Assembly (NCBI RefSeq): GCF_029212375.1
Contig: NZ_JARGNU010000002.1
Coordinates: 62,001 to 126,000, forward strand
Direction: 5' to 3'
From: Zhongshania sp.
Lineage (GTDB): Bacteria; Pseudomonadota; Gammaproteobacteria; Pseudomonadales; Spongiibacteraceae
Length of the DNA: 64,000 bases
The notes beneath the pieces are model-generated. The model was given only the letters and a program-made list of their open reading frames with translations, was not told the DNA's origin and ran no database searches. Below, in pieces: positions 1 through 9,712 of this stretch (positions are counted from its first letter, which is position 1; every line of letters starts with the position of its first letter). A program made the position numbers and the translations under genes.

Positions 1-308
1 TTCGGGTGCTGGGGGTGCAAACGAACAAAGCGATCAGCGGCAGCCACCGCAGCTTCGTTGTCGCCACCGCGATAATAACCGTAAATAATCTCTAATTGCG
101 CCTGTTCGGCGTACGGGCCGAAAGGATAGCGGCTTTCTAGGAGCTGTAAATTCTCCACGGCCAATGAAAAGTTTTTGCTTTTCAGGTAGCCTTGCGCAGC
201 TTCGTAGATTTCTCGCTCCGAAAATTCGGGCCGATCTGGATCGCTGGCACAGCCAACCACCAGTATGCTTATAAAGAGAAGTGCAAAGACCTTAACGACA
301 GCTTTCAT
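1..308 (-). CDS. bamD: Outer membrane assembly lipoprotein BamD, N-terminal part
   Basis: This is the first 102 codons of a minus-strand gene that runs off the left edge; the ORF track omits it because it is open-ended. Translation gives a lipoprotein signal ending in LVVGC (Cys20), then helical TPR-type sequence with the family-typical stretch [13 protein letters not shown]. BamD is the essential lipoprotein partner of BamA in the beta-barrel assembly machine and sits on the inner face of the outer membrane. It is divergent from rluD, the arrangement known from E. coli and Pseudomonas, which supports the call. Only the C-terminal half is missing, because of the window edge rather than a defect. 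Confidence 0.93.
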   Translation of the reverse strand, partial: MKAVVKVFALLFISILVVGCASDPDRPEFSEREIYEAAQGYLKSKNFSLAVENLQLLESRYPFGPYAEQAQLEIIYGYYRGGDNEAAVAAADRFVRLHPQHP

Positions 309-405
309 GTAATTTTTCCAAATAGCGGAATATCCCCAAAGACCCCTTGCCTTAGCGAGGGCCTGCTATTTAAACACAGCGCGAAGATGGTATAAAGAAT
401 CAGCT

Positions 406-1362
406 ATGACCGAGATTATAGATCGACAGGAAATTGTTCCCGCGGGCTTCAATGGCGACCGTTTTGACCAAGTGGCTGCCCAGTTGTTCCCAGAGTATTC
501 ACGCTCGCGCCTCCAAACGTGGATAAAAAGCGGTGAACTCACCGTCAATGGTGAGGTTCAGCGCACCCGCGACAAGGTTTACGAAGACGATAAGCTAAAT
601 TTACACGCCGAATTACAGTCCGAAGTGCGCTGGGAAGCTGAGGAAATTGAGCTTGATATCGTCTTTGAAGACGAACATGTTCTTGTTATTAATAAACCGG
701 CAGGTTTAGTTGTACACCCTGGCGCAGGTAATCCCGACGGTACTTTGTTGAATGCCCTGCTAAATCACTTTCCCGATATTGCTACTGTCCCGCGTGCGGG
801 GATTGTTCATCGTCTCGATCGCGACACTACGGGCTTGATGATTGCCGCCAAAACCTTAGAAGCTCACACCAGCTTGGTTGCTCAGCTTCAGGCGCGTGAA
901 GTACACCGCGAATACGATGCGGTGGTCTTTGGCACCATGACCGGCGGCGGCACGGTAGATGAGCCCATGGGGCGTCACCCACGCCAACGTACCAAAATGG
1001 CGGTGAGCCAAATTGGTGGCAAAGAGGCGATTACCCATTATCGCGTTACGCGGCGTTTTTTAAATCACACCCATATTCGCTGCTTTTTAGAAACCGGTCG
1101 CACCCATCAAATTCGGGTGCACATGGCGCATATTAAATACCCCCTAATTGGCGACCCGCTCTACGCTGGTCGGCCGCGTCTGCCCAAGGGCGCCAGCGAA
1201 GTGCTAATTACCGCGCTGCGTGGTTTTGGCCGTCAGGCCCTGCACGCCCGCCGTTTAGAGCTGGAACACCCCATATCTGGCGATACCATGTCTTGGGAAG
1301 TGCCGCTGCCAGAAGACATGAAGGCGCTGTTGGCAGTGTTGTCTACCGAGGACGTACGCTGA
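406..1362 (+). CDS. rluD: 23S rRNA pseudouridine synthase RluD
   Basis: The enzyme converts uridines in helix 69 of 23S rRNA (1911/1915/1917 in E. coli numbering) to pseudouridine. The 318-residue protein has an N-terminal S4 RNA-binding region (about residues 15-80) and the RluA-family catalytic motif HRLDRDTTGL, which places the catalytic Asp near residue 138; RTHQIRVHM follows near residue 225. Length matches the family. The ATG at 406 has only a weak purine-rich stretch upstream. It is divergent from bamD, and the next gene (pgeF) begins on the base after its TGA, so the two are probably cotranscribed. RluD rather than RluA or RluC is chosen from the S4 domain and bamD synteny. Confidence 0.95.
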   Translation: MTEIIDRQEIVPAGFNGDRFDQVAAQLFPEYSRSRLQTWIKSGELTVNGEVQRTRDKVYEDDKLNLHAELQSEVRWEAEEIELDIVFEDEHVLVINKPAGLVVHPGAGNPDGTLLNALLNHFPDIATVPRAGIVHRLDRDTTGLMIAAKTLEAHTSLVAQLQAREVHREYDAVVFGTMTGGGTVDEPMGRHPRQRTKMAVSQIGGKEAITHYRVTRRFLNHTHIRCFLETGRTHQIRVHMAHIKYPLIGDPLYAGRPRLPKGASEVLITALRGFGRQALHARRLELEHPISGDTMSWEVPLPEDMKALLAVLSTEDVR

Positions 1363-2130
1363 GTGTGGCTGACGCCAGATTGGCCGGCACCGGCTTCGGT
1401 GGTCGCGCTGTCGACCACCCGAAGTGGTTTTGCGGGGTTTAAGGGCGCGAGTACGGGCCCGTATGAAGGCTTTAACCTTGGCGACCACGTTGCCGATAGC
1501 CCTGAAGCGGTGGCAGAAAATCGCGATCAGTTACTTGGCGCCTGCGCCGGTTTAGCGAGTATTGGCTGGCTAAACCAGGTGCACGGCACCGACGTTGTCA
1601 CGCTGGCGCAATCGCCAGTTACTGTGCCGAGTGCTGACGCCAGTATTTCCAAGGTGGCGGGTTTGGGTTGTGGGGTGCTAACCGCCGACTGCGTGCCGGT
1701 GCTGTTTTGCTGTCGCGATGGAACGCAAGTCGCCGCTGCTCACGCCGGTTGGCGGGGGCTGTGTGCCGGCGTTTTGACAAATACCGTGCAAGCCTTTAAT
1801 TGCTCGGCCAGCGACGTGTTGGCGTGGATTGGCCCCGCAATTTCCCAAGCTCACTTTGAAGTTGGCGCAGAGGTTTACCGCGCGTTTAAGGCTGATTTTG
1901 CGGGGCCGGCCTCGGCCGAGATCGATTCTGCCTTTAAATCTGTTGGGGCAAAGTCGGGTCATTACCATGCCGATCTTTATGCCCTCGCTAAAGCGCAATT
2001 GCTCGCTGTTGGGGTGGGCTGGGTGGGCGGCGCGCAGCGCTGCACGTTTGCAGAGGCAGATGAGTTTTATTCCTTTCGGCGCGACGGAATCACCGGTCGT
2101 CAATTAAGTTTGATCTATATCAAGCCCTAG
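1363..2130 (+). CDS. pgeF: Peptidoglycan editing factor PgeF (YfiH, DUF152)
   Basis: A 255-residue member of the YfiH/DUF152 multicopper-laccase-like family. In E. coli the protein removes L-Ser wrongly placed in muropeptide stems; older annotations call it polyphenol oxidase. The conserved metal and active-site residues are visible in QVHGTDV (His), TADCVPV (Cys) and AAHAGWRG (His), and the C-terminus carries the family signature CTFAEADEFYSFRRDG. It starts at a GTG that abuts the rluD stop with no gap, so translational coupling is likely. The rluD-pgeF-clpB order is widespread in gammaproteobacteria. Confidence 0.92.
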   Translation: MWLTPDWPAPASVVALSTTRSGFAGFKGASTGPYEGFNLGDHVADSPEAVAENRDQLLGACAGLASIGWLNQVHGTDVVTLAQSPVTVPSADASISKVAGLGCGVLTADCVPVLFCCRDGTQVAAAHAGWRGLCAGVLTNTVQAFNCSASDVLAWIGPAISQAHFEVGAEVYRAFKADFAGPASAEIDSAFKSVGAKSGHYHADLYALAKAQLLAVGVGWVGGAQRCTFAEADEFYSFRRDGITGRQLSLIYIKP

Positions 2131-2171
2131 GCTCTTATTCGCTCCTTCGCTTGGGTTTACTCCTATCTCAT

Positions 2172-2200
2172 CTTGAAATTTACACGCTCCTCCCCCATTT
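2172..2200 (+). promoter_or_regulatory. Sigma-32 (heat-shock) promoter of clpB
   Basis: CTTGAAA (2172-2178), a 14-base spacer, then CCCCATTT (2193-2200). This matches the RpoH consensus CTTGAAA-N11-16-CCCCATNT at every fixed position. Transcription would begin near 2207, which rules out the in-frame ATG at 2208 as the translation start and leaves about a 50-base leader before the clpB ATG at 2259. Confidence 0.88.
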
Positions 2201-2258
2201 ATAGAGCATGACAAGTGAGGGCATTCGCCTTCTAGTTACTGTTGTCGGAGAGCTCAAA

Positions 2259-4847
2259 ATGCGAATAGATCGTTTTACTACTTCTTTGCAAACCGCGGTT
2301 GCAGATGCCCAGTCACTGGCGCTGGGCAAAGACCATCAATACATCGAAGCGGTACATTTACTTGGTGCCCTAGTTAAACAGCAGGGCGGTAGTGCTAGGC
2401 CCTTGTTAACGCAAGCGGGCGCCAATATTCCTCTGCTAGAGCAGAGTATTGCGGCGGCGTTGGAGCGTATGCCTACGGTGCAAGGCGCGGGCGGTGATGT
2501 GCATATTTCACCGGCTTTGGCGCGTATTTTTAATGTAACAGACAAGCTCTCCCAGCAGCGCAAGGACAGCTATATTTCCAGCGAACTGGTGTTGTTGGCA
2601 ATATTAGAGTCCAGCGATGAAGCCGCCAAGCTCCTCGCCGATTGCGGCGTTAAAAAAGGTGCGCTCAATGCGGCAATTGATAAAGTGCGCGGTGGCCAAG
2701 CGGTCGATGATGCCTCTGCCGAAGAGTCGCGCCAAGCCTTAGACAAATACACCATTGATTTAACCGAGCGCGCTGAGTCTGGCAAATTAGACCCCGTGAT
2801 TGGTCGCGACGATGAAATTCGCCGCACTATTCAGGTTTTGCAGCGCAGAACAAAAAATAACCCAGTGCTAATTGGTGAGCCTGGTGTAGGTAAAACCGCC
2901 ATTGTTGAAGGTTTGGCCCAGCGTATTGTGAATGGCGAAGTGCCCGAGGGCTTAAAAAACAAACGAGTATTGTCTTTAGACTTGGGCGCCTTATTGGCCG
3001 GTGCAAAATTCCGTGGTGATTTTGAAGAGCGCTTAAAGGCGGTGCTCAATGAATTGTCTAAGGAAGAGGGCCGGGTGATTCTGTTCATAGACGAATTGCA
3101 CACTATGGTTGGCGCCGGTAAAGCCGAGGGCGCTATGGACGCGGGCAATATGCTCAAACCCGCCTTGGCGCGGGGTGAGCTGCACTGCGTGGGCGCTACC
3201 ACCTTAAACGAGTATCGCCAATCGATTGAGAAAGACGCGGCGCTGGAGCGGCGCTTCCAAAAAGTTTTGGTGGAGGAACCTTCAGAAGAAGACACCATCG
3301 CAATTTTGCGTGGTCTGAAAGAGCGCTACGAAGTGCATCACGGCGTGGACATCACCGACTCGGCGATTATCGCCGCCACCAAATTGTCGCAGCGCTATAT
3401 CACCGACCGTCAACTACCAGACAAGGCCATTGATTTAATCGACGAAGCTGCCAGCCGCATTCGTATGGAAATTGATTCCAAGCCCGAGGTCATGGACAAG
3501 CTTGAACGGCGTTTGATTCAATTAAAAATTCAGCGCGAGGCGGTTAAAAAAGACGACGACCTTGCCGCTCGTAAACAGCTAGACATTCTTAACGCCGATA
3601 TCACCAAGGTCGAAAAAGAATTTTCTGATCTGAATGAAATTTGGAAAGGTGAGAAGGCCGCGCTGCAAGGCTCGGCGCAAATTAAAGTGGATTTAGAACA
3701 AGCCAAACTTGAGCTGGAAACCGCCCGCCGCGCCGGTGATTTAACCCGTATGTCTGAGCTTCAATACGGCAAAATTCCCGAGCTGGAAAAGAAATTAGCC
3801 AGCGCCGACGCGGTGGATCACGGCACCATGCAATTGCTGCGCAATAAAGTGTCGGAAGAAGAGGTCGCCGAGGTTGTGTCGCGCTGGACCGGTATTCCCA
3901 TTAGCAAAATGCTGGAAGGTGAGCGCGATAAATTACTGCGCATGGAAGATGAACTGCACCAGCGGGTAATTGGCCAGAGCGAGGCGGTAGAAGCAGTGTC
4001 TAATGCCGTGCGTCGCAGCCGCGCCGGCTTAAGTGATCCTAATCGGCCAAACGGTTCCTTCCTGTTTTTGGGGCCAACCGGCGTGGGTAAAACCGAACTG
4101 TGCAAAGCACTGTCGATGTTCCTTTACGACAGCGAAGACGCCATGGTGCGCATTGATATGTCGGAGTTTATGGAGAAGCACTCGGTGGCTCGCTTAATTG
4201 GCGCGCCTCCGGGCTATGTTGGCTACGAAGAAGGCGGCTATCTCACTGAGGCGGTGCGCCGTCGTCCATACTCATTGCTGTTATTGGATGAGGTCGAGAA
4301 AGCGCACCCCGATGTGTTTAATATTTTGTTGCAGGTTCTGGATGACGGGCGCCTCACCGACGGCCAAGGTCGCACCGTCGATTTTCGCAATACCGTGATT
4401 GTAATGACCTCGAATCTTGGCTCCGATGTTATTCAGGAAATGACCGTTGCCGGTAGCGAGTACCCCAAAATTCGCGATGCGGTGCTCAATGTGGTGTCTG
4501 GGCATTTCCGTCCAGAATTCATTAACCGGATTGATGAACTGGTGGTGTTTGAGCCCTTAGATCGCACTCAGGTACAGGCCATTGCCGGTATCCAGTTGGG
4601 CATTCTCAACAGCCGTTTGGCTGAGCGGGAGCTGCGCCTTGAGGTGAGCGACGAAGCCATGGATCGCTTGGCCGATATTGGCTTTGATCCGGTTTACGGC
4701 GCACGGCCGCTCAAGCGGGCGATTCAGCAGCAATTTGAAAACCCGCTAGCGCAAAGCTTATTGAAAGGTGAGTTTGTTGCGGGGCAGGTAATCAATGCCA
4801 CGGTCGATGAGGGAAAAATTGTGTTTAAAGCGCCGCGCTTGCAGTGA
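2259..4847 (+). CDS. clpB: ATP-dependent disaggregase ClpB
   Basis: Hexameric AAA+ chaperone that works with DnaK/DnaJ/GrpE to resolubilise aggregated proteins in the cytoplasm. The 862-residue protein has the Clp N-domain (about 1-145), a first AAA module with Walker A GEPGVGKT near residue 206, the coiled-coil middle domain (about 400-530), and a second AAA module with GPTGVGKT near residue 604 and the ClpB C-terminal cap. The ORF track begins 17 codons earlier at 2208. I chose 2259 because it gives the family start MRIDRFT, has GGAG upstream, and is the first ATG downstream of the predicted transcription start of the sigma-32 promoter. Confidence 0.97.
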   Translation: MRIDRFTTSLQTAVADAQSLALGKDHQYIEAVHLLGALVKQQGGSARPLLTQAGANIPLLEQSIAAALERMPTVQGAGGDVHISPALARIFNVTDKLSQQRKDSYISSELVLLAILESSDEAAKLLADCGVKKGALNAAIDKVRGGQAVDDASAEESRQALDKYTIDLTERAESGKLDPVIGRDDEIRRTIQVLQRRTKNNPVLIGEPGVGKTAIVEGLAQRIVNGEVPEGLKNKRVLSLDLGALLAGAKFRGDFEERLKAVLNELSKEEGRVILFIDELHTMVGAGKAEGAMDAGNMLKPALARGELHCVGATTLNEYRQSIEKDAALERRFQKVLVEEPSEEDTIAILRGLKERYEVHHGVDITDSAIIAATKLSQRYITDRQLPDKAIDLIDEAASRIRMEIDSKPEVMDKLERRLIQLKIQREAVKKDDDLAARKQLDILNADITKVEKEFSDLNEIWKGEKAALQGSAQIKVDLEQAKLELETARRAGDLTRMSELQYGKIPELEKKLASADAVDHGTMQLLRNKVSEEEVAEVVSRWTGIPISKMLEGERDKLLRMEDELHQRVIGQSEAVEAVSNAVRRSRAGLSDPNRPNGSFLFLGPTGVGKTELCKALSMFLYDSEDAMVRIDMSEFMEKHSVARLIGAPPGYVGYEEGGYLTEAVRRRPYSLLLLDEVEKAHPDVFNILLQVLDDGRLTDGQGRTVDFRNTVIVMTSNLGSDVIQEMTVAGSEYPKIRDAVLNVVSGHFRPEFINRIDELVVFEPLDRTQVQAIAGIQLGILNSRLAERELRLEVSDEAMDRLADIGFDPVYGARPLKRAIQQQFENPLAQSLLKGEFVAGQVINATVDEGKIVFKAPRLQ

Positions 4848-4994
4848 ACGTTTGCCCCGGTTAAATGCGTGCCCAAGCGGATGTTAACGGTGGGTTGTAA
4901 GTAAAAATTCGTATTGATTTGGTATTTAAGGTGATCTGTGGCGGTGCCTGTGTCGTAAAGACCGGGCACAACCACTAATAACCGAGGTGCCACA

Positions 4995-6575
4995 ATGAAA
5001 TACCAAACTCAGCGATTCCCGCAGCGAGGGCTGCTGGCTCTATCTGTTCTCAGCGCAGCCATTCTCAGCCAGTATGCGATGGCATCCAGCCACCGTGAAG
5101 CACCATTCATCGCCGGTTCGCCTAAGGTCGATGGCACCGATTTCTATATGTTCCGCAGCTATGAAGCGGATCGCAGTGATTATGTAACCCTAATCGCCAA
5201 CTACCAGCCCCTGCAAGACGCCTACGGCGGCCCCAACTACTTTACTATGGACCCGACCGCCCTTTACGAAATACACATCGACAATAATGGCGATGCGGTA
5301 GAAGACCTTACGTTTCAATTTAAATTTAACAATGCCTACGGCCAGGCCAATGCCGCGGGTTTAATCACCAATGGTGAAATTGAAACTGGTAACGGTGGGG
5401 TGCAAGTGCCGTTGGCCGCAGTGGGCGGCGGCAGTGGCAGTACGCCTGGTTATTTGAATGTGGTCGAAACCTATTCGGTGAATGTGGTTAGCGGTGATCG
5501 CCGCAGCGGAATGAGCAGCGCAGTGAGCATGGCGGGCGGTGGCACTACCTTCACCAAGCCAGTTGATAATATTGGTAATAAAACAATTCCCGATTACGCC
5601 GGCTACGCCGCGCAGTATGTTTACGACATTAGCGTGCCAGGTTGCAGCGGCCAAGGTCGTGTGTTTGTTGGTCAGCGCCGCGAAGGCTTTGTGGTGAATT
5701 TAGGCGAGATTTTTGACCAAGTAAGCCTGAATCCGCTGGGTGCGCGTGATTCCCGCAGCAATACCATTGCCAATAAAAATGTAACCTCCTTGGCTTTAGA
5801 GCTGCCCATTAGCTGCCTAACAGCTGGCGGTGATCCGGTTATTGGCGCATGGACTACGGCGAGCAAGCGTCAGGGTCGTATTTTAAATCCTGATCCAACG
5901 GGGCCCGTGGCTGGCGATGCGGGTCAAGGCCCAAGTGTTGAAGGTGGCGCATGGACTCAGGTGTCGCGTCTCGGTAGCCCACTGGTAAACGAAGTGGTAA
6001 TCGGTATTACCGACAAAGACAAATTCAATGCCAGCGAGCCGAAAGATGACGTGGCGAATTTTGCCAGCTATGTGCTGTACCCAACGCTGCCAACCTTGGT
6101 CGAAGTGCTGTTTGGCGTGCCGGCCCCAATGCCAGAAGGCGGTCGGACTGACTTGCTAGCGGCCTTTGTTACAGGTGTGACTACGGGTGCCACTGATACG
6201 CCCGCTAATTTTAAATTTACCACCCCAGCAAATTTAACCACACCAGGTGAAATGCTGCGCATGAATACCGCTATTGGCGCGGTGGTGCCGGGCGCTGAGG
6301 GCTATAGCGATTTGGGTTTCTTGGGCTGTGATTTGGCGGGCTTTCCCAACGGTCGTCGAGTAACCGATGACGTGGTGGATATTGCCCTAACAGTCGCCGA
6401 GGGTGCTCTGCTGGGTGAGAACAACTTACAGACCTGCGACCTTAGTGGTAGCGCGCCAACCGTGGCTAACCCTGGTGCAGTGGTAAACGACGGTGCCAAG
6501 CCTAATCCGGCTGAATACTCTACCAGCTTCCCGTATTTGGCTACGCCTATTGCTGGCGCAGTCTCTGCCAATTAA
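4995..6575 (+). CDS. DUF4331 family exported protein
   Basis: The 526-residue product starts with a signal peptide (about 1-30, cleavage after YAMA) followed at once by SSHREAPFI and DGTDFYMF, the recognisable start of DUF4331 proteins. No enzymatic motif is visible. The mature part is acidic, Gly/Asn-rich and looks beta-structured, consistent with a periplasmic or outer-surface protein. GAGG precedes the ATG. It leads a four-gene operon (12-base, 4-base and overlapping junctions) with a small lipoprotein, a TPR protein and a HupE/UreJ-type membrane protein. Function of the family is unknown to me; the HupE neighbour hints at metal or cofactor handling, which is inference only. Confidence 0.8.
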   Translation: MKYQTQRFPQRGLLALSVLSAAILSQYAMASSHREAPFIAGSPKVDGTDFYMFRSYEADRSDYVTLIANYQPLQDAYGGPNYFTMDPTALYEIHIDNNGDAVEDLTFQFKFNNAYGQANAAGLITNGEIETGNGGVQVPLAAVGGGSGSTPGYLNVVETYSVNVVSGDRRSGMSSAVSMAGGGTTFTKPVDNIGNKTIPDYAGYAAQYVYDISVPGCSGQGRVFVGQRREGFVVNLGEIFDQVSLNPLGARDSRSNTIANKNVTSLALELPISCLTAGGDPVIGAWTTASKRQGRILNPDPTGPVAGDAGQGPSVEGGAWTQVSRLGSPLVNEVVIGITDKDKFNASEPKDDVANFASYVLYPTLPTLVEVLFGVPAPMPEGGRTDLLAAFVTGVTTGATDTPANFKFTTPANLTTPGEMLRMNTAIGAVVPGAEGYSDLGFLGCDLAGFPNGRRVTDDVVDIALTVAEGALLGENNLQTCDLSGSAPTVANPGAVVNDGAKPNPAEYSTSFPYLATPIAGAVSAN

Positions 6576-6587
6576 AAGGAGCTAGCG

Positions 6588-6833
6588 ATGAAGACGATAC
6601 TGAAATGCAGTCTCGCTCTTGCTGTTGTTGCTGGCCTTGCCGCTTGCAACGACAGCGACAGCAAATACGATGGCAGGGCGCAAGCCGGTGGTAATACAGA
6701 GCAGAGTTTTAGCCAATTGCTAACGTCGGTGTTTTTGCGTGATGCCAATGCCGCCCCCGTTGCGATTAATGACGCGAATGTCACTGAGGATTTCGATCCT
6801 CAGGCGATTGCCGATTTATCAGTAGCTAATTAA
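6588..6833 (+). CDS. Small predicted lipoprotein in the DUF4331-HupE operon
   Basis: An 81-residue protein with a lipoprotein signal ending in GLAAC (Cys20). A strong Shine-Dalgarno AAGGAG lies just upstream. The mature part is about 60 residues, polar and acidic, with no recognised domain. Asp is the residue after the lipidated Cys region (CNDSD), so inner or outer membrane retention cannot be decided with confidence. Tight spacing to the DUF4331 gene (12 bases) and the TPR gene (4 bases) indicates cotranscription and a shared role. I do not recognise a named family. Confidence 0.72.
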   Translation: MKTILKCSLALAVVAGLAACNDSDSKYDGRAQAGGNTEQSFSQLLTSVFLRDANAAPVAINDANVTEDFDPQAIADLSVAN

Positions 6834-6837
6834 GACC

Positions 6838-7971
6838 ATGGCGCGAGTGAATACTTTGCGGTTTACAAATAATACTCGCGCCATACTCCCCCTGTTAATG
6901 GGGTTTATTCTTGGGCCTGGTTTATCGCTAGTAGCAAGTGCGTTAACGGGGCCTGCGGTCACTCATCCTACTCGCGATGAACAGACTGTTTTTACTATTA
7001 CCAAGCAAGCGACTCCCCAAAATACCCTACAGAACTCGTTGTTAGCGACGACTCCAGAGCAGCACATTGCCCGCGCCAAGCAGGCCTTGCTGGATTTTCA
7101 GCGCAGTGCTAATCCTCGCTTTCTAGGGAATGCTCAGCGTGAATTGGCTGGTGTTTTAGCCGCAGATTACAGCGCTGACTTCTATCTTTACCGCGCCTCT
7201 CTGCGGCAAAGCCTGCATCAATTTTCAGCGGCTAGTGCCGACCTTGCAGTGTTAGGCAAATTGCAGCCAAATAATTTTCATGCACACATGATGCGCTTTA
7301 CCATCGCCTTTGTTAGCGGTGATGAGGCGGGTGCTGAACTGGCCTGCCAGACCTTAGCAAAGGTGAATGATGACCTTTATGCAGCGAGCTGTCGCCAATT
7401 GCTGCGCGCAGCGCATGCTGAGGAGCTTGGCGAAATTGAGGCGGCGTATCGTACACTAAAAACCGCCATGGCCAAGGCGGGGCCCTTGGCCGACCGCCAA
7501 GCCTTAAGTTGGGCGAGCGGCAGCTTGGCCGATATTGCGGAACGCGCTGGTCGTGATGATGCCGCGCAGCTGTGGCAATTGGTGCTCAGCATGAACCCCG
7601 ATGACGTGTATGCTAGGGCGCGTTTGGCAGCGTTAAAATTGGCAGCCAACGACGATGCCGCCGTTTTGATCTTAACGAAGGCGTATTTGGCGGTGGATTC
7701 ACTCGCGGTATTAAATGCCATTGCCGCGCGGCGCCAAGGTGGCGGCGAGCAAATTATTAGTCTGCTGCGCGAACGCTTTAATGAGGCGTTGTGGCGTGGT
7801 GAGGTATTGCACAAACGTGCCTACGCGCAGTTTTTACTGGATATAGAATCTAAACCCGCTGCGGCATTGATGTGGGCGAAAAACAATTGGCAGGAGCAGC
7901 GAGAATGGCCAGACACTCAGTTGTTGGCACGGGCCAAACGCGCCGTAGCGCAAGCGGAAAATAGCCAGTGA
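6838..7971 (+). CDS. TPR-repeat envelope protein
   Basis: The 377-residue protein has one hydrophobic segment near residues 16-40 (signal anchor or signal peptide). The rest is alpha-helical and Ala/Leu-rich, with repeats of TPR character such as SADFYLYRASLRQ, HQFSAASADLAVL and DDVYARARLAALK. No Shine-Dalgarno is evident before the ATG, which lies 4 bases after the previous stop, so translation is probably coupled. The 3' end overlaps the HupE-type gene by 4 bases. It probably acts as a periplasmic scaffold for the products of this operon; that role is inferred from the fold and neighbours. Confidence 0.7.
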   Translation: MARVNTLRFTNNTRAILPLLMGFILGPGLSLVASALTGPAVTHPTRDEQTVFTITKQATPQNTLQNSLLATTPEQHIARAKQALLDFQRSANPRFLGNAQRELAGVLAADYSADFYLYRASLRQSLHQFSAASADLAVLGKLQPNNFHAHMMRFTIAFVSGDEAGAELACQTLAKVNDDLYAASCRQLLRAAHAEELGEIEAAYRTLKTAMAKAGPLADRQALSWASGSLADIAERAGRDDAAQLWQLVLSMNPDDVYARARLAALKLAANDDAAVLILTKAYLAVDSLAVLNAIAARRQGGGEQIISLLRERFNEALWRGEVLHKRAYAQFLLDIESKPAAALMWAKNNWQEQREWPDTQLLARAKRAVAQAENSQ

Positions 7972-9074
7972 TACGATTGTTGCTGTTGGTTTTTAGTCTG
8001 TGGTTTTCGCTGAGCGCCCACGCCCACAAAGCCAGTGATAGCTTTATTTATGTGTATGCAGACAAGATCCGCTTAGATATTGCGCTGGAAGATATGCAGC
8101 GCCTGCAGCGTTTTGACCTTAATGGCGATAGTCTGCTTACTTGGGGCGAGTTGCTGGCGGGGGAGTCGCAGTTCCGAGCCTTGCTTCGGGAAACCGTTCG
8201 CCTCAGTCATCGCTACGGCGATTGCCCTATTCTATTTCGCCTCGACGGCCTAAGTGAACACAGTGATGGCAGTTACGCCGCTTGGTCGCTCGATGCCGCC
8301 TGCTTGCACGAAACCGACGAACTAACGCTATCGTACTCGCTATTATTTGATATCGACCCTCTGCATCGCGCCTTAGTTGCGGTGAATGTTGGCGAGGGAA
8401 AAACCTTGTTGTCTTCAGATTTAGTGCAACGCGATGAACAGGTGCAATTAAGTGTGCTGTCGCCGGCCAGCCCGCAGCTGGTGTTGGGCAATGTCACGGC
8501 GTGGACCACCGCCCTTAAATTTACCAAAGAGGGTGCAATTCATTTAGCGCTAGGTTATGACCATCTGATGTTTCTGCTGGCGCTGCTGCTACCGGTAACG
8601 CGACAGCGCGGCAAAACGCCACTGCGAACGGTGTTTGCTGAGGTAGTGGGTATCGTCACCATGTTTACCTTAGCGCACAGCCTAACCTTGGTCAGTGCAA
8701 GCTTGGGTTGGTTTAGTCTGCCCTCGCGGCCTGTGGAGATTGGTATTGCCCTGTCGATCAGTCTCGCTGCGTTGCTGGTGCTGCTCAATGTAAGCGTGGT
8801 GTTTCAGCGGCGCTTGGCGATGACGGTGGGGCTGCTGCACGGTTTTGGTTTTGCGGGGGTATTGGCGGGCATGCTGTCGGCCAGCCCTATGAAGCTTGTC
8901 GCGCTGGGGAGCTTTAATCTTGGTATTGAGTTAGCTCAGTTGGCGGTGGTGGTGGCGGTGTTGCCACTGTTGTATTACTTGGCGGCGAGGCCGTTTTATC
9001 AGCGCCAGCTGCTCCCGCTAATGGCCATTGGCTTAGTGGCGAGCGGGGTGTTTATGGCGTGGCAGCGCTTTTAG
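7968..9074 (+). CDS. HupE/UreJ-type integral membrane protein
   Basis: A 368-residue protein with a signal peptide (1-19, ending AHAH), a periplasmic domain of about 170 residues and a C-terminal block of six or so membrane segments. The membrane block shows HupE/UreJ_2 hallmarks: GAIHLALGYDHLMFLLALLL and LLHGFGFAGVL. Family members are linked to nickel or cobalt uptake, but a transport role is not proven for this branch. The periplasmic part contains an EF-hand-like loop (DLNGDSLLTWGE, about residues 50-61), so calcium binding is possible. It overlaps the TPR gene by 4 bases and ends the operon. Confidence 0.78.
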   Translation: MIRLLLLVFSLWFSLSAHAHKASDSFIYVYADKIRLDIALEDMQRLQRFDLNGDSLLTWGELLAGESQFRALLRETVRLSHRYGDCPILFRLDGLSEHSDGSYAAWSLDAACLHETDELTLSYSLLFDIDPLHRALVAVNVGEGKTLLSSDLVQRDEQVQLSVLSPASPQLVLGNVTAWTTALKFTKEGAIHLALGYDHLMFLLALLLPVTRQRGKTPLRTVFAEVVGIVTMFTLAHSLTLVSASLGWFSLPSRPVEIGIALSISLAALLVLLNVSVVFQRRLAMTVGLLHGFGFAGVLAGMLSASPMKLVALGSFNLGIELAQLAVVVAVLPLLYYLAARPFYQRQLLPLMAIGLVASGVFMAWQRF

Positions 9075-9083
9075 TTGGCAGGC

Positions 9084-9539
9084 TTAATTGCAGTGCACGT
9101 TAATGACGTCTTGGGCGCGATTTCTCTGCTCGGCAATTTCTTCGCTATTTAAAAACCGGCTGCTGCCATCGGCATTGCTAATCCGAATGCGAGTGCCGTT
9201 TGCAGCTAGCGATTGCATATTCGCCTTAGCCTTGGCGCAAAGCTCGGGGTTTTTTGGCGGCAGTATTTCCATTTTTTCTGGCAGAGCGTCGTCGCCTGCG
9301 GCGATCTTATCGGCACTATTTTCCGCGCCGCTTTGGTTTAGGCTCACATCGCTGTCTAAGCTTGCGCCGCTCGACGTTTTAATAAAAACCGACGCGCGGC
9401 CATTAGGTGGCTGCTGGGTGAAGTGGATTTTGCCTTCGCCGTCGGTCCAGCGGTAGTAGCCGCTTTTGTCTGCATAGCTATTGAAGCTGGCAATGAGTAG
9501 CGCGGCGCAAAGGCTGGAGATTAGTAGGGTCTTATTCAT
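9084..9539 (-). CDS. DUF4124 domain exported protein
   Basis: A 151-residue protein with a signal peptide (about 1-23, ending SYA). The DUF4124 motif follows directly (YYRWTDGEGKIHFTQQPP), with the Trp-x-Asp-x-x-Gly core typical of this family. The remaining 100 residues are polar and of low conservation. DUF4124 proteins are common periplasmic proteins of unknown function in proteobacteria. It is convergent with the HupE-type gene, with only 9 bases between the stops. The region upstream of its start is shared with the ilvIH leader. Confidence 0.75.
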   Translation of the reverse strand: MNKTLLISSLCAALLIASFNSYADKSGYYRWTDGEGKIHFTQQPPNGRASVFIKTSSGASLDSDVSLNQSGAENSADKIAAGDDALPEKMEILPPKNPELCAKAKANMQSLAANGTRIRISNADGSSRFLNSEEIAEQRNRAQDVINVHCN

Positions 9540-9683
9540 AGCGTGGTGCTGCCGTAAAGATAAGTTACAAGGATTATGGCAGATAATCTGCGAGGAAGAA
9601 AAACTGCTGTCGGATTCTGTGGCCGACTGCGCCGAATTAAGCGGAATACTTGGTAATCCTGTGAATTTACGGGAAATTTAGTA

Positions 9684-9712
9684 TTGACATAAGCGGCCAT
9701 AGGTTAAAAAAT
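9684..9712 (+). promoter_or_regulatory. Candidate sigma-70 promoter for ilvIH
   Basis: A perfect TTGACA (9684-9689) is followed after 17 bases by AAAAAT (9707-9712), a weak -10. If used, it would give an ilvI leader of about 340 bases. The -35 is good; the -10 is only 4 of 6. Confidence 0.4.
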
